Positions 10,475 to 21,658 of a DNA stretch of 64,000 nucleotides are shown one piece after another (position 1 is the stretch's first letter; each line of letters opens with the position of its first letter). The notes under the pieces were generated by a model. That model ran no database searches. It was not told where the DNA came from and was given only the letters and a program-made list of their open reading frames with translations. A program made the translations under genes and the position numbers. The DNA is from Antitrichia curtipendula (Eukaryota; Streptophyta; Bryopsida; Hypnales; Leucodontaceae): positions 20,106,696-20,170,695 of the forward strand of contig OX579638.1 of NCBI GenBank assembly GCA_951230915.1, given 5' to 3'.

Positions 10475-13330
10475 TCACTTCATAACTTTAGCTGTGTACT
10501 TTGGTATGCTGTGAACCTTCAGAAAACACTTGCCTTCACACATATAGGCTCCAGCACATCCTGGGCACGTCCATATTTGTTTCCTTTTGCATATAATGCA
10601 CTTAGCACGCAGTTTCACATGTCGCTTGGAGTAATGGAGTCCGTGATCAGTACAATTGAAAGAAGCACAAGTGCGACCTGGACGAATTGCAGGGCCGCAC
10701 AACCAATTCGCAATCTCATAATGGAATGCAACTCTAGACATGACTCGCTGCCTATTTTGAATTGCATCATCCTTGTACAAAACATACGCATTGCCTAAGC
10801 TAGTATCCAAAGTGAATAAGAGGAGCCGATGCCACCACTTGTGGGACTGCAACTGGGCCGAGTATTCCATGCGGCATTGATCAACCAAATCAACACCTCT
10901 CATCATTTCTTGATACTCAAGAAGAATGGAAGAAGTGTGATAGTCGTTGCAACCTTTATCGCTTGTCCATCGCTGGCAAAATGATCCCTTTCCGATTGGA
11001 TCAACTAAAGTACTTAATAAGTATATCGGAATTTTATCGAACCATACTACTGCTGACATTTGCCGAGAACGATGCATCTGCAGTATTAGTCCACCACGTT
11101 CACCATGAACGTGTGCGTACGTTGCGAGGTGGGATGGCATGCCAAGCCACTTTGGCAGAACCGTTCCCATAGCCATTAATCCCATCTTCAAGAGAGCATC
11201 AAACAACAACGGTGAGGTGAAAAAGCGATCCGTGACGACAACATGACCAAGTCCTTTCAAGTCGGAGACAATTGCCACAACGACTTTCAAACCTAGATCC
11301 TTTTCCCGCTTTGCACCCTTTTATCCCGTGTACACTTGCAGGTTATACACGTATCGGGACTTTGAATTTGCACAACACCAAACCTTAATTCCGTACTTAA
11401 CGGGCTTGTTTGGCATATACTGTTTGATATTGCACCTCCTACCACGATAAGGAATCATGATTTCGTGAACACAAATGTACCTCTCACAATTGTACAGCCG
11501 CTTACAAGCATGTACAAACCCCTCTACTAACCATCGTACTTTTGCAATTTTATCGTAGTTTTCATTTGCCTTGTCTGTGATGAAGGTGGAGTTATCTACC
11601 AGATGTATATTCCTACAAATGCTTTCAAATCGAGCTCTCCGCATGGCTGCCTTCACAAGCGGGCAACCAAAGAAACTTCTGCGGTCCCAATAGAGCCGAT
11701 TATTGGGAAGCTTTTTGAGCCCCATAAGAATACAAACGCCCAACCAACAACGAAGCTCCTTGGGCGCCAGATCCGACCAGTCTAAAGTACCATTGGTTTG
11801 GGTTGGGTTACTATACCTAGGCTGACGGGCGTACCTATTAGTTTGTTTACAAATCTGATTTAGTGTTTCGATTGGCCAGTAGGGATCAAAGAAAGTGTGG
11901 ATATCTACTTCACGACGACTTTGACGACGGACTGGTCCAGAGGGAGGTCTTGTGAAAAGAAAACGATTTGGCAGCAAGGTAGTACTAAGGTCCTCCCAAT
12001 GCTGAGGTGCATATTGATGCTCAAATTCTAAATAATCAAAATCGATATCACCCTGCGAAGGGACACTATCTTCTACAATTTCTGGCTCACTACCTGAATC
12101 AGAGACAAGCCAATCAGAATTACCTGAGTCGGAGTTGCCTTGGCAATCCACCAAATCTGCCTCCCACTTTGGATCCGTCCCTTCATCATTACTTTCGTCT
12201 CACACCGCATCCAAATAAGTTGGGAAATTGAGGGTGAACGTGCTCTCTTGAGTGCCGTGAGTGGGCACCTGGCTTGCGTCGTTGTTGACTTTTGGTTCCC
12301 GAGCAGCTGCAACGACAATGTCCTCTTCGGCAGCAGGTTCACAATTATCCTTCTTGATGGCATGTATCCCCAACACTCTACCAAAATCGACCTTGCACAT
12401 TGTGGCTCCTGTAATGACGTGCTGAAATTCCCTGAGTACTTCTCCAAGTAACATGTTCGTTGATCCATCTTTGGGACTCAAGCCCAAATGAGGTCGTGGC
12501 ACCCATACATGGGTGACAACCCAATCTTCAATTACTTGAGGTGTTGCCGTCAAATTGCCTCCATCACTACCTCCAACGTACAGGCAGCCTCCATTATCGC
12601 TACAGAAACTATACCAATCTAGGTTGTCTCGCCTTCTTACTGGACTTGGCAATTCTCCAATGTCTACGCTTGCCCGCTTGCCTTCTCGAACGATACGAAG
12701 GCGCTCTGCACTGTCACATCCCGAGCCAGGGGTCTCTTTACAATCGACAAAGGTGTCCGTAGCGTGCTCTACATTAGTGCCATTGGGAGAATCATGTTCT
12801 TCATCTTCTATTTCGGTAGCAGTGAGTTTGTGCACTCCGTGGCGTTCATCTGTCATTCGGAACATCAAGTTTGTAGAGACATTTCTGAAAAGACGCAGTG
12901 TTTGGAGTGGATCCACAGAAATGCTTGGCCTCAACCACCCAGGCGGTGTCACAAATTCGTGGGACCGTGGAACCACATCACTTACATGATTACCCAATTG
13001 CACAGCATGGCTACATTGAACACCACCCCTCCCTGAATTTTCTCCCCCAAGACCTAAACCTTTAACATTACTTACACTCCCCACCCCACCCCTCCTACGC
13101 CCTTGTCGCACCCTTTGCAAATCATCCCTGAGTCGACTAGAGGACAGAGGATTGAACCCCAGCTTCTCCGGCACCTCCAATTGTGTGGGCTGTCTTACTG
13201 ACCCTCCAGATGCAATTCTCTTCTGCCTTCCCTGCATACGCCCACTTGTCTTCATCACTTTTTTGGGCAAATTCTCCTTTGCGGCGGCCACACTGCAATG
13301 CGGAGCGTCCGGTGGATTCAGTGTTGTCAC
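10475..13330 (-). pseudogene. piggyBac transposase, PB1 copy (two in-frame stops)
   Basis: One minus-strand frame runs from 13330 to 10475, interrupted by TGA at 12200-12202 (a likely CGA to TGA decay) and TAA at 11321-11323. The first ~375 codons are low complexity and charged; an acidic Asp/Ser-rich linker follows (WLVSDSGSEPE). Then comes the DDE_Tnp_1_7 core: ELRCWLGVCILMGLKKLP, IPYRGR and YMPNKPVKYGIKVW, then after the TAA VVVTDRFFTSP and MMRGVDLVDQCR with HKWWHRLLLF. A C-terminal cysteine domain (CIICKRKQIWTCPGC…MCEGKCF) ends it. The residue aligned with the first catalytic Asp is His (codon 11465-11467, VHEIM), whereas PB2 has Asp, so PB1 should be inactive regardless of the stops. Confidence 0.85.
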
Positions 13331-13865
13331 TTGATTGGGGTCCGAGAGGCAATTTCTCCCCTGTCCGTTTGAACTCCTTATTGAAAATAGCTCTAGCCTC
13401 CGTCGGTTCGGTGGTGGGCGTCAGTTCGGTGGTGGGCGCTGTAGGGGAGCTGAGCATCCTCTCGGACTTTGAGGCGTGGCCCCCATTAGAGACAGGGCTG
13501 GCAAATTTGGCTCCTCCGGCAGTGTCAAGTTGTCAATTTTGGTGGGCACCTTCAACCACTCGCGCTCCTTTCGTTTGACCCTCCGTTTGCAAGCAGGTGA
13601 TCGCAATTGCAGCCGGTCTTGCGCTGCCGTGTGGGCAGCCTCCTTTGTCGACATTTGGAGACTCATTTTCGTCCGGCCACAACTATCTCACAATGTGGAA
13701 AATCTCGTCTGGAAAATCCCTCTTCTTCTTCCAACCCAGAATGTACGCAAGGTTGCTGTAAAACAGAATCCGAAAATTCTTAGCCTGCACAACCTCCGGC
13801 AAATGATGTATCTTTTCACAACAAGGTAGCGACAGCAGGTGATGATCGTCAAGGCAATTCAGAAT

Positions 13866-14357
13866 TCACTTCCACTGATCTTCAGTAGCCCCAATGTTCA
13901 ACAACCAAGTATGAATGACGGATGCTTCTACCAATCGAGAATTAGGGAAGTGCAAATCCTTCTTGCTCCGTAAATAATCCATGGCGCCGGTGATTGGAAT
14001 TCTGCAAGGGTACGATGAAAGCAACCTAAACCACAGATTACAAGTAGTGGGCGTCCCAACATGTTCTACCAGTTGCTCGCTAAACCCCACTACCTTGCAT
14101 GAGTAGCTGCAAGCAATCACCACTAGGCACAAGACTGTAACCGTGCCTCCATCACCGCCTCTCTTTGCACTCCATCGCCATTTCCAAGACACACGTATCG
14201 GTCTGAAAATTTCCCCACTCCCGAACTTGAGAGGTCCTTGCTCGCATCCAAAGCTTCCTACAGCGACTCCTTGCAATCTGTCAGCAATCCTAAACCCTTG
14301 GCACATTCTATATTGCTCCAAAATGTTTGGAAGGAGGCGCGTGAACGATGCTCCCAT
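13866..14357 (-). CDS. Uncharacterised 163-aa ORF at the 5' side of the PB1 transposase gene
   Basis: An ATG-initiated ORF of 163 residues lies upstream of the transposase on the same strand. I do not recognise a domain. It contains several Cys and Trp residues and ends GATEDQWK. It could be a first exon of the transposase gene, an accessory gene, or captured sequence. Between it and the transposase (13331-13865) further open stretches exist in more than one frame, suggesting decayed or spliced coding sequence. No counterpart of this ORF is evident in PB2. Confidence 0.3.
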   Translation of the reverse strand: MGASFTRLLPNILEQYRMCQGFRIADRLQGVAVGSFGCEQGPLKFGSGEIFRPIRVSWKWRWSAKRGGDGGTVTVLCLVVIACSYSCKVVGFSEQLVEHVGTPTTCNLWFRLLSSYPCRIPITGAMDYLRSKKDLHFPNSRLVEASVIHTWLLNIGATEDQWK

Positions 14358-14696
14358 TAGAAAAACAGTAAACCCTTGGCGGGAACCCCAATGTCACCAA
14401 GGACGGAACTGCGTCCCCCAACGGTCTTTCTCTGGGTCCCTGCCTTGTCACCAAGTGACGCCATCCGAGGTGGCAACGCCTTGTGCTTCTAATTCAGGTA
14501 CCCTACCCTACTAGTTTTCCATTATTAAATCAAAGACACATCAGTTTTCAAAAATAATCACACCCCTAGATTCAACATTGCAAGCTTTACAATCGCGTAG
14601 TTGTAAGTTTTTGCAAATAAGTTTCAGATTTTGCATTATTGGACTGTGAATAATCCTCGGGGACAGAATGTTTCCTCGGGGTCATTCTAGAATTAA

Positions 14697-15667
14697 GGTA
14701 GGTGGCTCAAATAGCACCCTTTTTTTTCAAACAATCATGTAGGGAACTCTAAAATAGAGAGTATGGTAGTACCACCCATTGTCGACCAAGGATCCATCTC
14801 CAACCTGTAGGGAGTACTATTTCCAACCAAGGTTGCAATAAATTTTCTACCCAAGCTTTCAATGTTTTTTTTTTCCTTTTCAAAGTAAAGACTAATCGAG
14901 TTATGACACATGTCCCAAAGCAATGAACAAAAAATAGTTCTTGAATGACCGGCATTGGAAGACTCTACATGTTAGCTATAGGTTTGGACCAGCTATCGGC
15001 TTCCAAAATTCATATTAATTTCAATTTAATTACAGAAAAAATTGCAATCCTCTTTATTTCTATCTTCCTACATGGCAGAAAATTTACATGCCTTATACTG
15101 CTCCAAAATATGCACAGATTGCAAAAATCGGTGGTTCCACTATGAATGGTACTAAAATGGATTGCCAACCTCTCTTAGTGCATGTTGTTGCATAATTAAG
15201 GGTTTTCAATGTATGAAATAAGAGCCAAGGAGGATCCAGTTCAAAACCACGATGTGTTCACTTAATTTTTCTAAATGGGAATTGATTGCCCAATTGCCTT
15301 CTTACAAATGTTAAAAAGAATGTAGGGTCCATTTAAGTTTAGTAAGGATCGCATTTAGGACCCTCGTGTATTACTTTTTGAATGCCGTAGTGTTTGTTTT
15401 GGATCAAGCCATATCTTCTTTTTTTCCAAGACTGTAGATGAGTGAGTTTTGCAAGGCCTAGGATCATCACAAATAGGTGCCTATGGTAGAATTCTTTGGA
15501 AATTCATAAGTAATTCATAAATGCTCTGAAAAATATGAAACCACTAGTGTTAGATTCCATATTAATTTTTCTTCAAGTGAAAAATAAGAGAAAACATTTT
15601 TGGGCATTTGAAAACCATCAAAAAGGCTCAACAGCCCTTAAAAGTGTCGCTTTTTAAGCCACCTACC
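14697..15667. mobile_element. TTAA element T2 (971 bp, GGTAGG termini)
   Basis: Flanked by TTAA at 14693-14696 and 15668-15671. The left end reads GGTAGGTGGCTCAAATAGC, and the right end in reverse complement reads GGTAGGTGGCTTAAAAAGC: 17 of 19 positions match. No transposase is encoded. The termini differ from the CCCCT group and resemble T4 (21339-21608). The left TTAA is shared with the right end of PB1. Confidence 0.7.
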
Positions 15668-15671
15668 TTAA

Positions 15672-17023
15672 CATCATGTCCCAACATACCTTAAGTGGCT
15701 CCAATGTTGCTGCATGAGATTAGTGTACGGGCGTGTGATGATGAGAGTTGTTGTGGTTATGATCGGAGTTCCCAGACGGACTAACGTCCGTCTTGGTAGT
15801 AACGCCTGGCGCCCCGGCCTGTCTGTCGCCACTACTAAATGATAGGTCCGAAATAGACCTTAGAGAATCATCAGAGACTGAGCCATTGCCTGGAAATCTG
15901 TAAACTTCTCCCGGACTGATTCAAAGGTGACATGTCAAGGTAGTGGACTTTGGGTACCAGAACAGACGGGATTGACGAGTGTCCGCAATTTCCAAGGCTA
16001 CACAGACAGCGGAGATTTAGTCCAAGATTCTATGTAATATAATACGTGTAATACAATGCGGTAGGAGCTTTCTGATCCACCAGCGTCGGCGTCGACGTTG
16101 ACTGTTTCGGTTTTAGCAATGTTATTGATCTAACCTGCAAATCCCACCTCAAGGCTTTGTACGGAACACAGACAATCAACCTAACAATTTGTGTGCCTAT
16201 ACAATTCCAGAGTGTTTTCAACTACGGAAATGATGTCAAACCTCGAACAGAGCCTCGGAATCACGTCAACTGAGAGCTAGTCATAATCTCCACTAGCAGT
16301 CCGGATGGCCGACAAGTTGGCGAGGACATGTTTTAAAAAAGAAAAGTCTGAAGAGCTCACCATCAGAACCGCAAATGCAGATTCACATCAAAACCCTTGA
16401 AAGGGTTACGACATAGGTCAGACGCAGTTATATCAGCAAAATAGCACACAAGAAACAACAAGAATTATAAGTCACTGACGAGCGCGCAATTCTGCAACCC
16501 CCATTGCACTTAATGAGTTTTAAATTGCTAATCACAAATAGATATGTGAGATTCAGATTAGGTTAGATATAGGCTTCTGTCCTCTGCATCACCTACGACA
16601 ACCACTCACGTACTTGGCCAAACACGATAAACATCATCAGAAACATCTTAAGTTTTCAATTTCAGTTATTCCATACAAGGTCAATTTCCTATATACGGAA
16701 GAGAATGCATCAGAATCAAAACTACATAAATCGTACACAATCACTACTAAACAAAAGAAATAATAGATCTAGAAACACATTTCACATAGCAAGAGCAGCA
16801 TAGAAATGGTCGAATGTTAGTACGTTAATAATATTACAAGTGGCACTCAGACTGTCCCAAGACCATGAACAATATTGGTCATATACATGAGCTTCCATAA
16901 TGAATCGGCTATGTCTCCAAAACACGACCACAAGGTACTTCACAACCCTGTCTACAGATCAAAAATCGAACCACAACATGAAAAAACTCCACATCAACCC
17001 TAACCCGCCTCTTCTTCTACGCC
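15672..17023. other. Spacer and 3' flank of HVA22 copy 2
   Basis: No gene recognised. A short perfect hairpin (AGACGGAC-taac-GTCCGTCT type) occurs near 15776. The part next to 17024 should hold the 3' UTR of HVA22 copy 2. A 63-aa minus ORF at 16030-16221 has no visible domain. Confidence 0.4.
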
Positions 17024-17545
17024 CTAGTCCGAATCCGAAGACGACTCATGCTTCACCTTCTCCTCGACTCTCCCATCGTGACTCTTGTCCGTCGCTGATC
17101 TCATGAGCGCATCAAACGACCCGGGCGAGCTCACCTTGATATACTCCGCCACCGACGCTTGCGCTTCGGGACTAATCGACGCGAACAGCTTCCTCTGTCC
17201 GTCGGTGAGTTTCTGGTCAGTGATGGCTCCAGTTGCGGAGTTCAAATACGGGCGCACGAACTTCTCATACAAGATGATCCCCCCTCGGAACTGGGGCAGC
17301 ACCAGCCACGACGCGATCAGCAGCTTGGCGGTAGCGTAGAACGGGATCCATGCGATTACAGGACCCGCGGCCAGCTCCAGGAGGGAGACCAAGGAGTAGA
17401 GCACCCAGTAGGTTAACCATTGCTGGTCATCTTCCTTGTAAGGGCTCTCGATCGCCATGATCGAAGCGTACAAGGGATACAACAACATCATCACGGGGCC
17501 CGAGAGGGCGTAACTCCGCAGTCCGAGAGTCCAGAGCCACCCCAT
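17024..17545 (-). CDS. HVA22/TB2-DP1 family protein (copy 2), intronless CDS
   Basis: A 173-residue HVA22/REEP-type ER membrane protein, paralogous to 4696-5208. The start MGWLW matches MGWFW of copy 1; the longer upstream open frame is non-conserved leader. Shared blocks are MLLYPLYAS, EDDQQWLTYWVLYS (identical in both copies) and LPQFRGGIILYE. The membrane-associated part (about 12-90) is well conserved, while the C-terminal tail is divergent and here ends in an acidic Ser/Asp run (ESSSDSD). It has no intron in the CDS. Same strand and spacing of about 12 kb suggest tandem duplication, later split by PB1, T2 and other insertions; two retrocopies are the alternative. Confidence 0.95.
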   Translation of the reverse strand: MGWLWTLGLRSYALSGPVMMLLYPLYASIMAIESPYKEDDQQWLTYWVLYSLVSLLELAAGPVIAWIPFYATAKLLIASWLVLPQFRGGIILYEKFVRPYLNSATGAITDQKLTDGQRKLFASISPEAQASVAEYIKVSSPGSFDALMRSATDKSHDGRVEEKVKHESSSDSD

Positions 17546-17900
17546 CTCACAAACCCTATTTTCTCTCGCAAAGCTCAAAAAGAAAGGTAAAAAATACTCA
17601 CACACTTGGACAAGCACACAGCTGCAAATGTGGGTCAGAGCTCGCTGAGAAGTGGAACTGGGGAGTGCGAGAGAGATGCAAAAGTGTGAGAAGAGCAAGT
17701 GTGAGAAGAAGTGGGTGGAAGTGTGAAGGGCGTGATTTGGGGCTACCGATTTCATGCGAGGGAGGTGGTGGGAAATGGGATCGAGGGGGTAGGAGGCGCT
17801 ACAGTGCGCGGCGACGGCGACGGCGACGGCGACGGGGGGAGTTTGGGGGGGGGGGGGGGGGGGGGCCGCCGGGACCTACTCTAAGATAAAAAGGTGAAAA
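17546..17900 (-). promoter_or_regulatory. 5' leader and upstream GC-rich region of HVA22 copy 2, with CGGCGA repeats and a G21 tract
   Basis: The leader is open in frame with the CDS but lacks homology to copy 1. Upstream are a CGGCGA tandem repeat (about 17808-17836) and a run of 21 G at 17845-17865. These are potential G-quadruplex and length-variable sequences near a promoter. Transcription signals were not identified. Confidence 0.4.
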
Positions 17901-18383
17901 GAGGGGGAGGGGAGGGGGAAAAGGGAAAAGGAGGGGGGAGAGGAAAAAAGAAAAAGAAAAAGAAAAGATAAAAGAAGAAAAATTAAGCTTTTAAATCAAT
18001 TAAAAACAAAACTTGAACATCAATACCTTAAAGAAAAGAGTTTGACCTCTTGATTCATTATCAATCAAGAGTGTAGAGGCTTTGCATCCCTTATTTTCTT
18101 ATGTATGGAAAGTAAAAGTTGAATAAAAATAATTATAAAAATACAATGGTGACTTTGTTCTAGTTTGTTTTATATGTAACGTTGATTGATATCCCTAGCT
18201 ATGCACTTATTGGTCATTTTCTTTATACCGTTGGAAAGCTTACCTTGGTGAGGGTTGTACTAAACTCGTATCAATGTTTTTGGACATATAATGGACTTGT
18301 GAGCAATTTTTAAGACCATAAATTAAATTGAATTATAAGAAATGGAGTATAGGAGTTGTAGTTGATGTCATTTTTGGCAATGC
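17901..18383. other. Purine-rich and AT-rich spacer
   Basis: GA-rich simple sequence (17895-17985) grades into AT-rich DNA. No gene or element end was recognised. Confidence 0.4.
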
Positions 18384-18529
18384 CAAAAAGCTCTCAAAGA
18401 GTAGGAATGCACCAAAGTCATCTTGCAATTTTGGTTCTTAAGTGTAAAAGTCATAGATTTTCAATTGAATTGTGTTTTTGTAGATTTAATGTAATTATGG
18501 ATAAATTATTTTCAAGAATAAAAATTAAA
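18384..18529. repeat. 146-bp direct repeat, copy 1
   Basis: This block from CAAAAAGCTCTCAAAGAG to AGAATAAAAATTAAA recurs at 18960-19105. Reading base by base I find no difference between the copies, so the duplication is recent or gene-converted. A short ORF across it (18362-18574) has no recognisable domain. Confidence 0.85.
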
Positions 18530-18959
18530 CAAGACGTGTGGGCCCTAGAGAATCACCTTCAAATCATATATTGAAGCAAGTTGCAAATGTGTTGCACTCG
18601 CAGAAAAACTCATTGAATCCTATAGAACGGAGAAGGTGTATAATTGCATAACTTGAACTATCCGGTTACTTATTTAGTACTTACATTTGACGAGTCTCTC
18701 TTGCATCCTTTTTGTACTTGTCCAAATTAACAATCAAATTAATTAATCAACAAAAAATACACAAATAAAATCAACACTTTCTTGTCCATTTTCTATTGAT
18801 TTGGACACAAAATTTCTACTAGTGGATCACTTCCATTCATGTTGGCGGTTAGTTGTAGCAGTTGAGATACTTTGGTTTTGAAAATTTAAATTGGCCATAC
18901 TAAATGTATATTCTTCACCTATCCTAGCTAATTTGGGGCTCTCAAAGAGTAGAAAAGCT

Positions 18960-19105
18960 CAAAAAGCTCTCAAAGAGTAGGAATGCACCAAAGTCATCTT
19001 GCAATTTTGGTTCTTAAGTGTAAAAGTCATAGATTTTCAATTGAATTGTGTTTTTGTAGATTTAATGTAATTATGGATAAATTATTTTCAAGAATAAAAA
19101 TTAAA
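18960..19105. repeat. 146-bp direct repeat, copy 2
   Basis: Second copy of 18384-18529, offset 576 bp. It is preceded by an extra partial copy of its own start (GGGCTCTCAAAGAGTAG at about 18936-18952), suggesting slippage or unequal exchange. Confidence 0.85.
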
Positions 19106-20286
19106 AAAATACACAAATTAATCACATAAAATACTTGGATAAGTGCACAATGCCACACAAATTGTTTATAGTTGAACTTGAAAAAATCACATTTATGTTA
19201 AATTTAAAAAAAGATAATAACAAAAATATCCTTGTATTTAAGCAGAAGAAAAAGTTTGAATTAAATTCTTAAATTAGTTCAATATTTTCTAAATTATTAT
19301 AACATGATTTAAAAATTTAAAAATTGATTATTCTAAAACAATGTTCAATGTGCTATATATATTTCAATGTAATGATGAATATTAAAAGAAATTATCATTA
19401 TTTTTTTATTAGGATGTTGGAAAATTAAAATAAAATATTAAATCATTTAGCATTATTGAAGAAAAAAACCAATAATGATAAATTCATTAAAAATATTAAA
19501 TCAACCAATCAATTATTATTATAACTTCTATATAATGAATGAAGTTATCTAAAGGAAAGTGAAAATAAATGAAATCATATAGTGAAGTGAAGAAATATAA
19601 AAGGATTGCAATAAAACTTATCATTTTGTTTCTAAAAGAAATATGTGTTCAAATAGGAATATACGTAAATGAAAACCAATGCTTTGTAAAAAGCATCAAC
19701 ATGACAACTAATTTCTCAAAATCATTGTATAATAAATCTATATATTAAATGAAATACACATAAATTCTAACATGAGTGCATATAACATCTACTACATTTT
19801 ATGTTTTCTTCTTTTGTCTTCATCTTTTTCTTTTTTTTCCCAATTGAAATTGATCTCGTATAAGGAATTTAAAATTTCCAAGGCAATTTTCTACCTGACA
19901 ATAATATTTCCATTGTATTGCAAATTTTTTCCAATCAATTGTAATATGATTGTTTGATTTGATATGTTTCTTTTCATTTTGATGATGCAATAAATATGAA
20001 AACAATTGAGTCTCTTTTTCAAAATACGAAAGTAGTGTCTTAGTTCATGGTTTGAAGTGGAGCGACCACTATGACCAAAGCAAAGATCATGGGCAAATTG
20101 TTGTCCCACATGCCCACCCTATTTTTTTAGTCCTAGCAACAATGATGCTTCACACTTCTGGTCCCAAAATGGAACCTTGCATGAAATTTGGGTGGTGGTA
20201 AAAATCATGTTGTCCATGGGAAGAAATTGAACCTGCTTGTTCAAATTGGGAGTATAAGAATTGGAAGGGAGCATGTTGGGAAGGTT
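19106..20286. other. Very AT-rich spacer
   Basis: No gene or element end was recognised. Short overlapping ORFs on both strands at 19772-20109 look like chance. Confidence 0.4.
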
Positions 20287-20290
20287 TTAA

Positions 20291-21334
20291 CCCTTGAAGG
20301 ACTAGCATGTTGAATTTAGCAACATAGCAATTTTAGGCAGGTACATGTGACTGGAGATTTCTATATTTTGGGCCCAAACTTTAATAGATAGTGTGGACGA
20401 AGATGAACATGTTACTTTTTGTAAATAGGTAATACAGGCAGATTAGAAAAAATCACTTTTTTCAAAAATAAAAATTTGAACTTGATTTTATAGATTTTTG
20501 TATATGTGGAAAGCTTTGAATCATTCCATTTTGATCAATGAGATGAAAATTAGGAGGAGTTTAGTTTGTAGGCAATTGTGGATTCTCTACTCTACGGCAA
20601 ACTTTGAAGTCTTTTATCTTACTCAATTTTCAGTTATGAATTTGAAAAAAATAATGTCATATGATGTAGATTGTTTATTACAACAATGCAACCATAGCAA
20701 TTGGCATTTTTCAATTCCATAACTAAATTCTTAACAATTTTATACTTTGAATCATTTCCTACTTCTTTCTACTTACTATTTTTTTTCCTATATGTCATAC
20801 AATTCCATAACTAAATTCTTAACAATTTTATACTTTGAATCATTTCCTACTTCTTTCTACTTACTATTTTTTTTCCTATATGTCATACAATTCCATAACT
20901 AAATTCTTAACAATTTTATACTTTGAATCATTTCCTACTTCTTTCTACTTACTATTTTTTTTCCTATATGTCATACAATTCCAAATGAAGTGAGAATTTT
21001 CAAGCATATAGTCAACTTGCCTTGAAGAATGAATCCAAATAAGCACTACCATTTGGGACATTTTTTCATAAAAATGTGAGTTTGTAAAGTGCACCAGTCC
21101 GATTTTTTACAAGGCCAAAAAAAGAATTTTTGTGATTTCAAAAGCTCATATCTTGCATTCCACATAGTGGAAATTTCTGAAATTTCTTCCACATGTTCTC
21201 AAGTCAGTACAATACAAGATCCTATGGTTGCATGTGTCCAAATTCTTCTTATTCTTCTTCTTCTAATATTTGGTACTTGTACTAGAAATCATGGCAGTTT
21301 TGGAGCGTTTTTGGTAAAAACATAGTCGAGGAAC
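20291..21334. mobile_element. TTAA element T3 (family of T7), carrying an 88-bp minisatellite
   Basis: TTAA at 20287-20290 is followed by CCCTTGAAGGAC. The right boundary is taken at TTAA 21335-21338, where the inverted terminus has decayed. The interior shares ordered blocks with T7: GTGGAAAGCTTTGAATCATTCC, AGTTTGTAGGCAATT, ATACAAGATCCTATGGTT and GGCAGTTTTGGAGCGTTTTTGG. The 88-bp array at 20713-20976 lies inside. It is non-coding. Confidence 0.5.
20713..20976. repeat. 88-bp minisatellite, three copies
   Basis: Three head-to-tail copies of an 88-bp unit start AATTCCATAACTAAATTC at 20713, 20801 and 20889, with a 7-base remnant at 20977. The copies appear identical, which indicates recent expansion. 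The array sits within T3. Confidence 0.9.
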
Positions 21335-21338
21335 TTAA

Positions 21339-21608
21339 GGTGGGTACACCCAAAACCGCCACTTTTTGCTACTAAGCCTAGTTACTACTATTAGACTGGT
21401 CAAATTTTCATGTATTCTTGTTGGCAAGTGAAAGGAGGTTCCAACGTACCAAAGAACGTGGCATTTGGACATTGTATGCAAAAGTTATTAAGGATCAAAG
21501 TTTGTTTCTGAAAGCGCTCCATCCAAATAGGTACATAACTGATTTTGGAAATGTACACAACCTGTAGATGGCGCTTTAGGGTCAGGTGCCATTTTGGGGG
21601 TTCCTACC
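21339..21608. mobile_element. TTAA element T4 (270 bp, GGTRGG termini)
   Basis: Flanked by TTAA at 21335-21338 and 21609-21612. The left end is GGTGGGTACACCCAAAAC, and the right end in reverse complement is GGTAGGAACCCCCAAAAT. An interior segment (TTTGGACATTGTATGCAAAAGTTAT, split here around TTTGGACAT and GCAAAAGTTAT) resembles the subrepeat of T1, linking the GGTRGG and CCCCT groups. It is non-coding. Confidence 0.65.
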
Positions 21609-21658
21609 TTAAGGGATAAAGGGGAGTGTGCAAGGGTAATCAAAAGATTTTCCTCCAG

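Larger units (their letters stand above)
9261..14692 (-). mobile_element. piggyBac element PB1
   Basis: A piggyBac transposon with a decayed transposase gene on the minus strand. The proposed ends are TTAA at 9257-9260 followed by CCCCAAAATGACCTTGGAG, and TTAA at 14693-14696 preceded by a right terminus whose reverse complement begins TTCTAGAATGACCCCGAGG. AATGACC and the following GAG-rich block match between ends, but the outermost four bases do not, so the right boundary is moderately supported. The right TTAA is also the left TTAA of element T2, implying that one inserted at the edge of the other. PB1 separates the two HVA22 paralogues. Confidence 0.6.
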
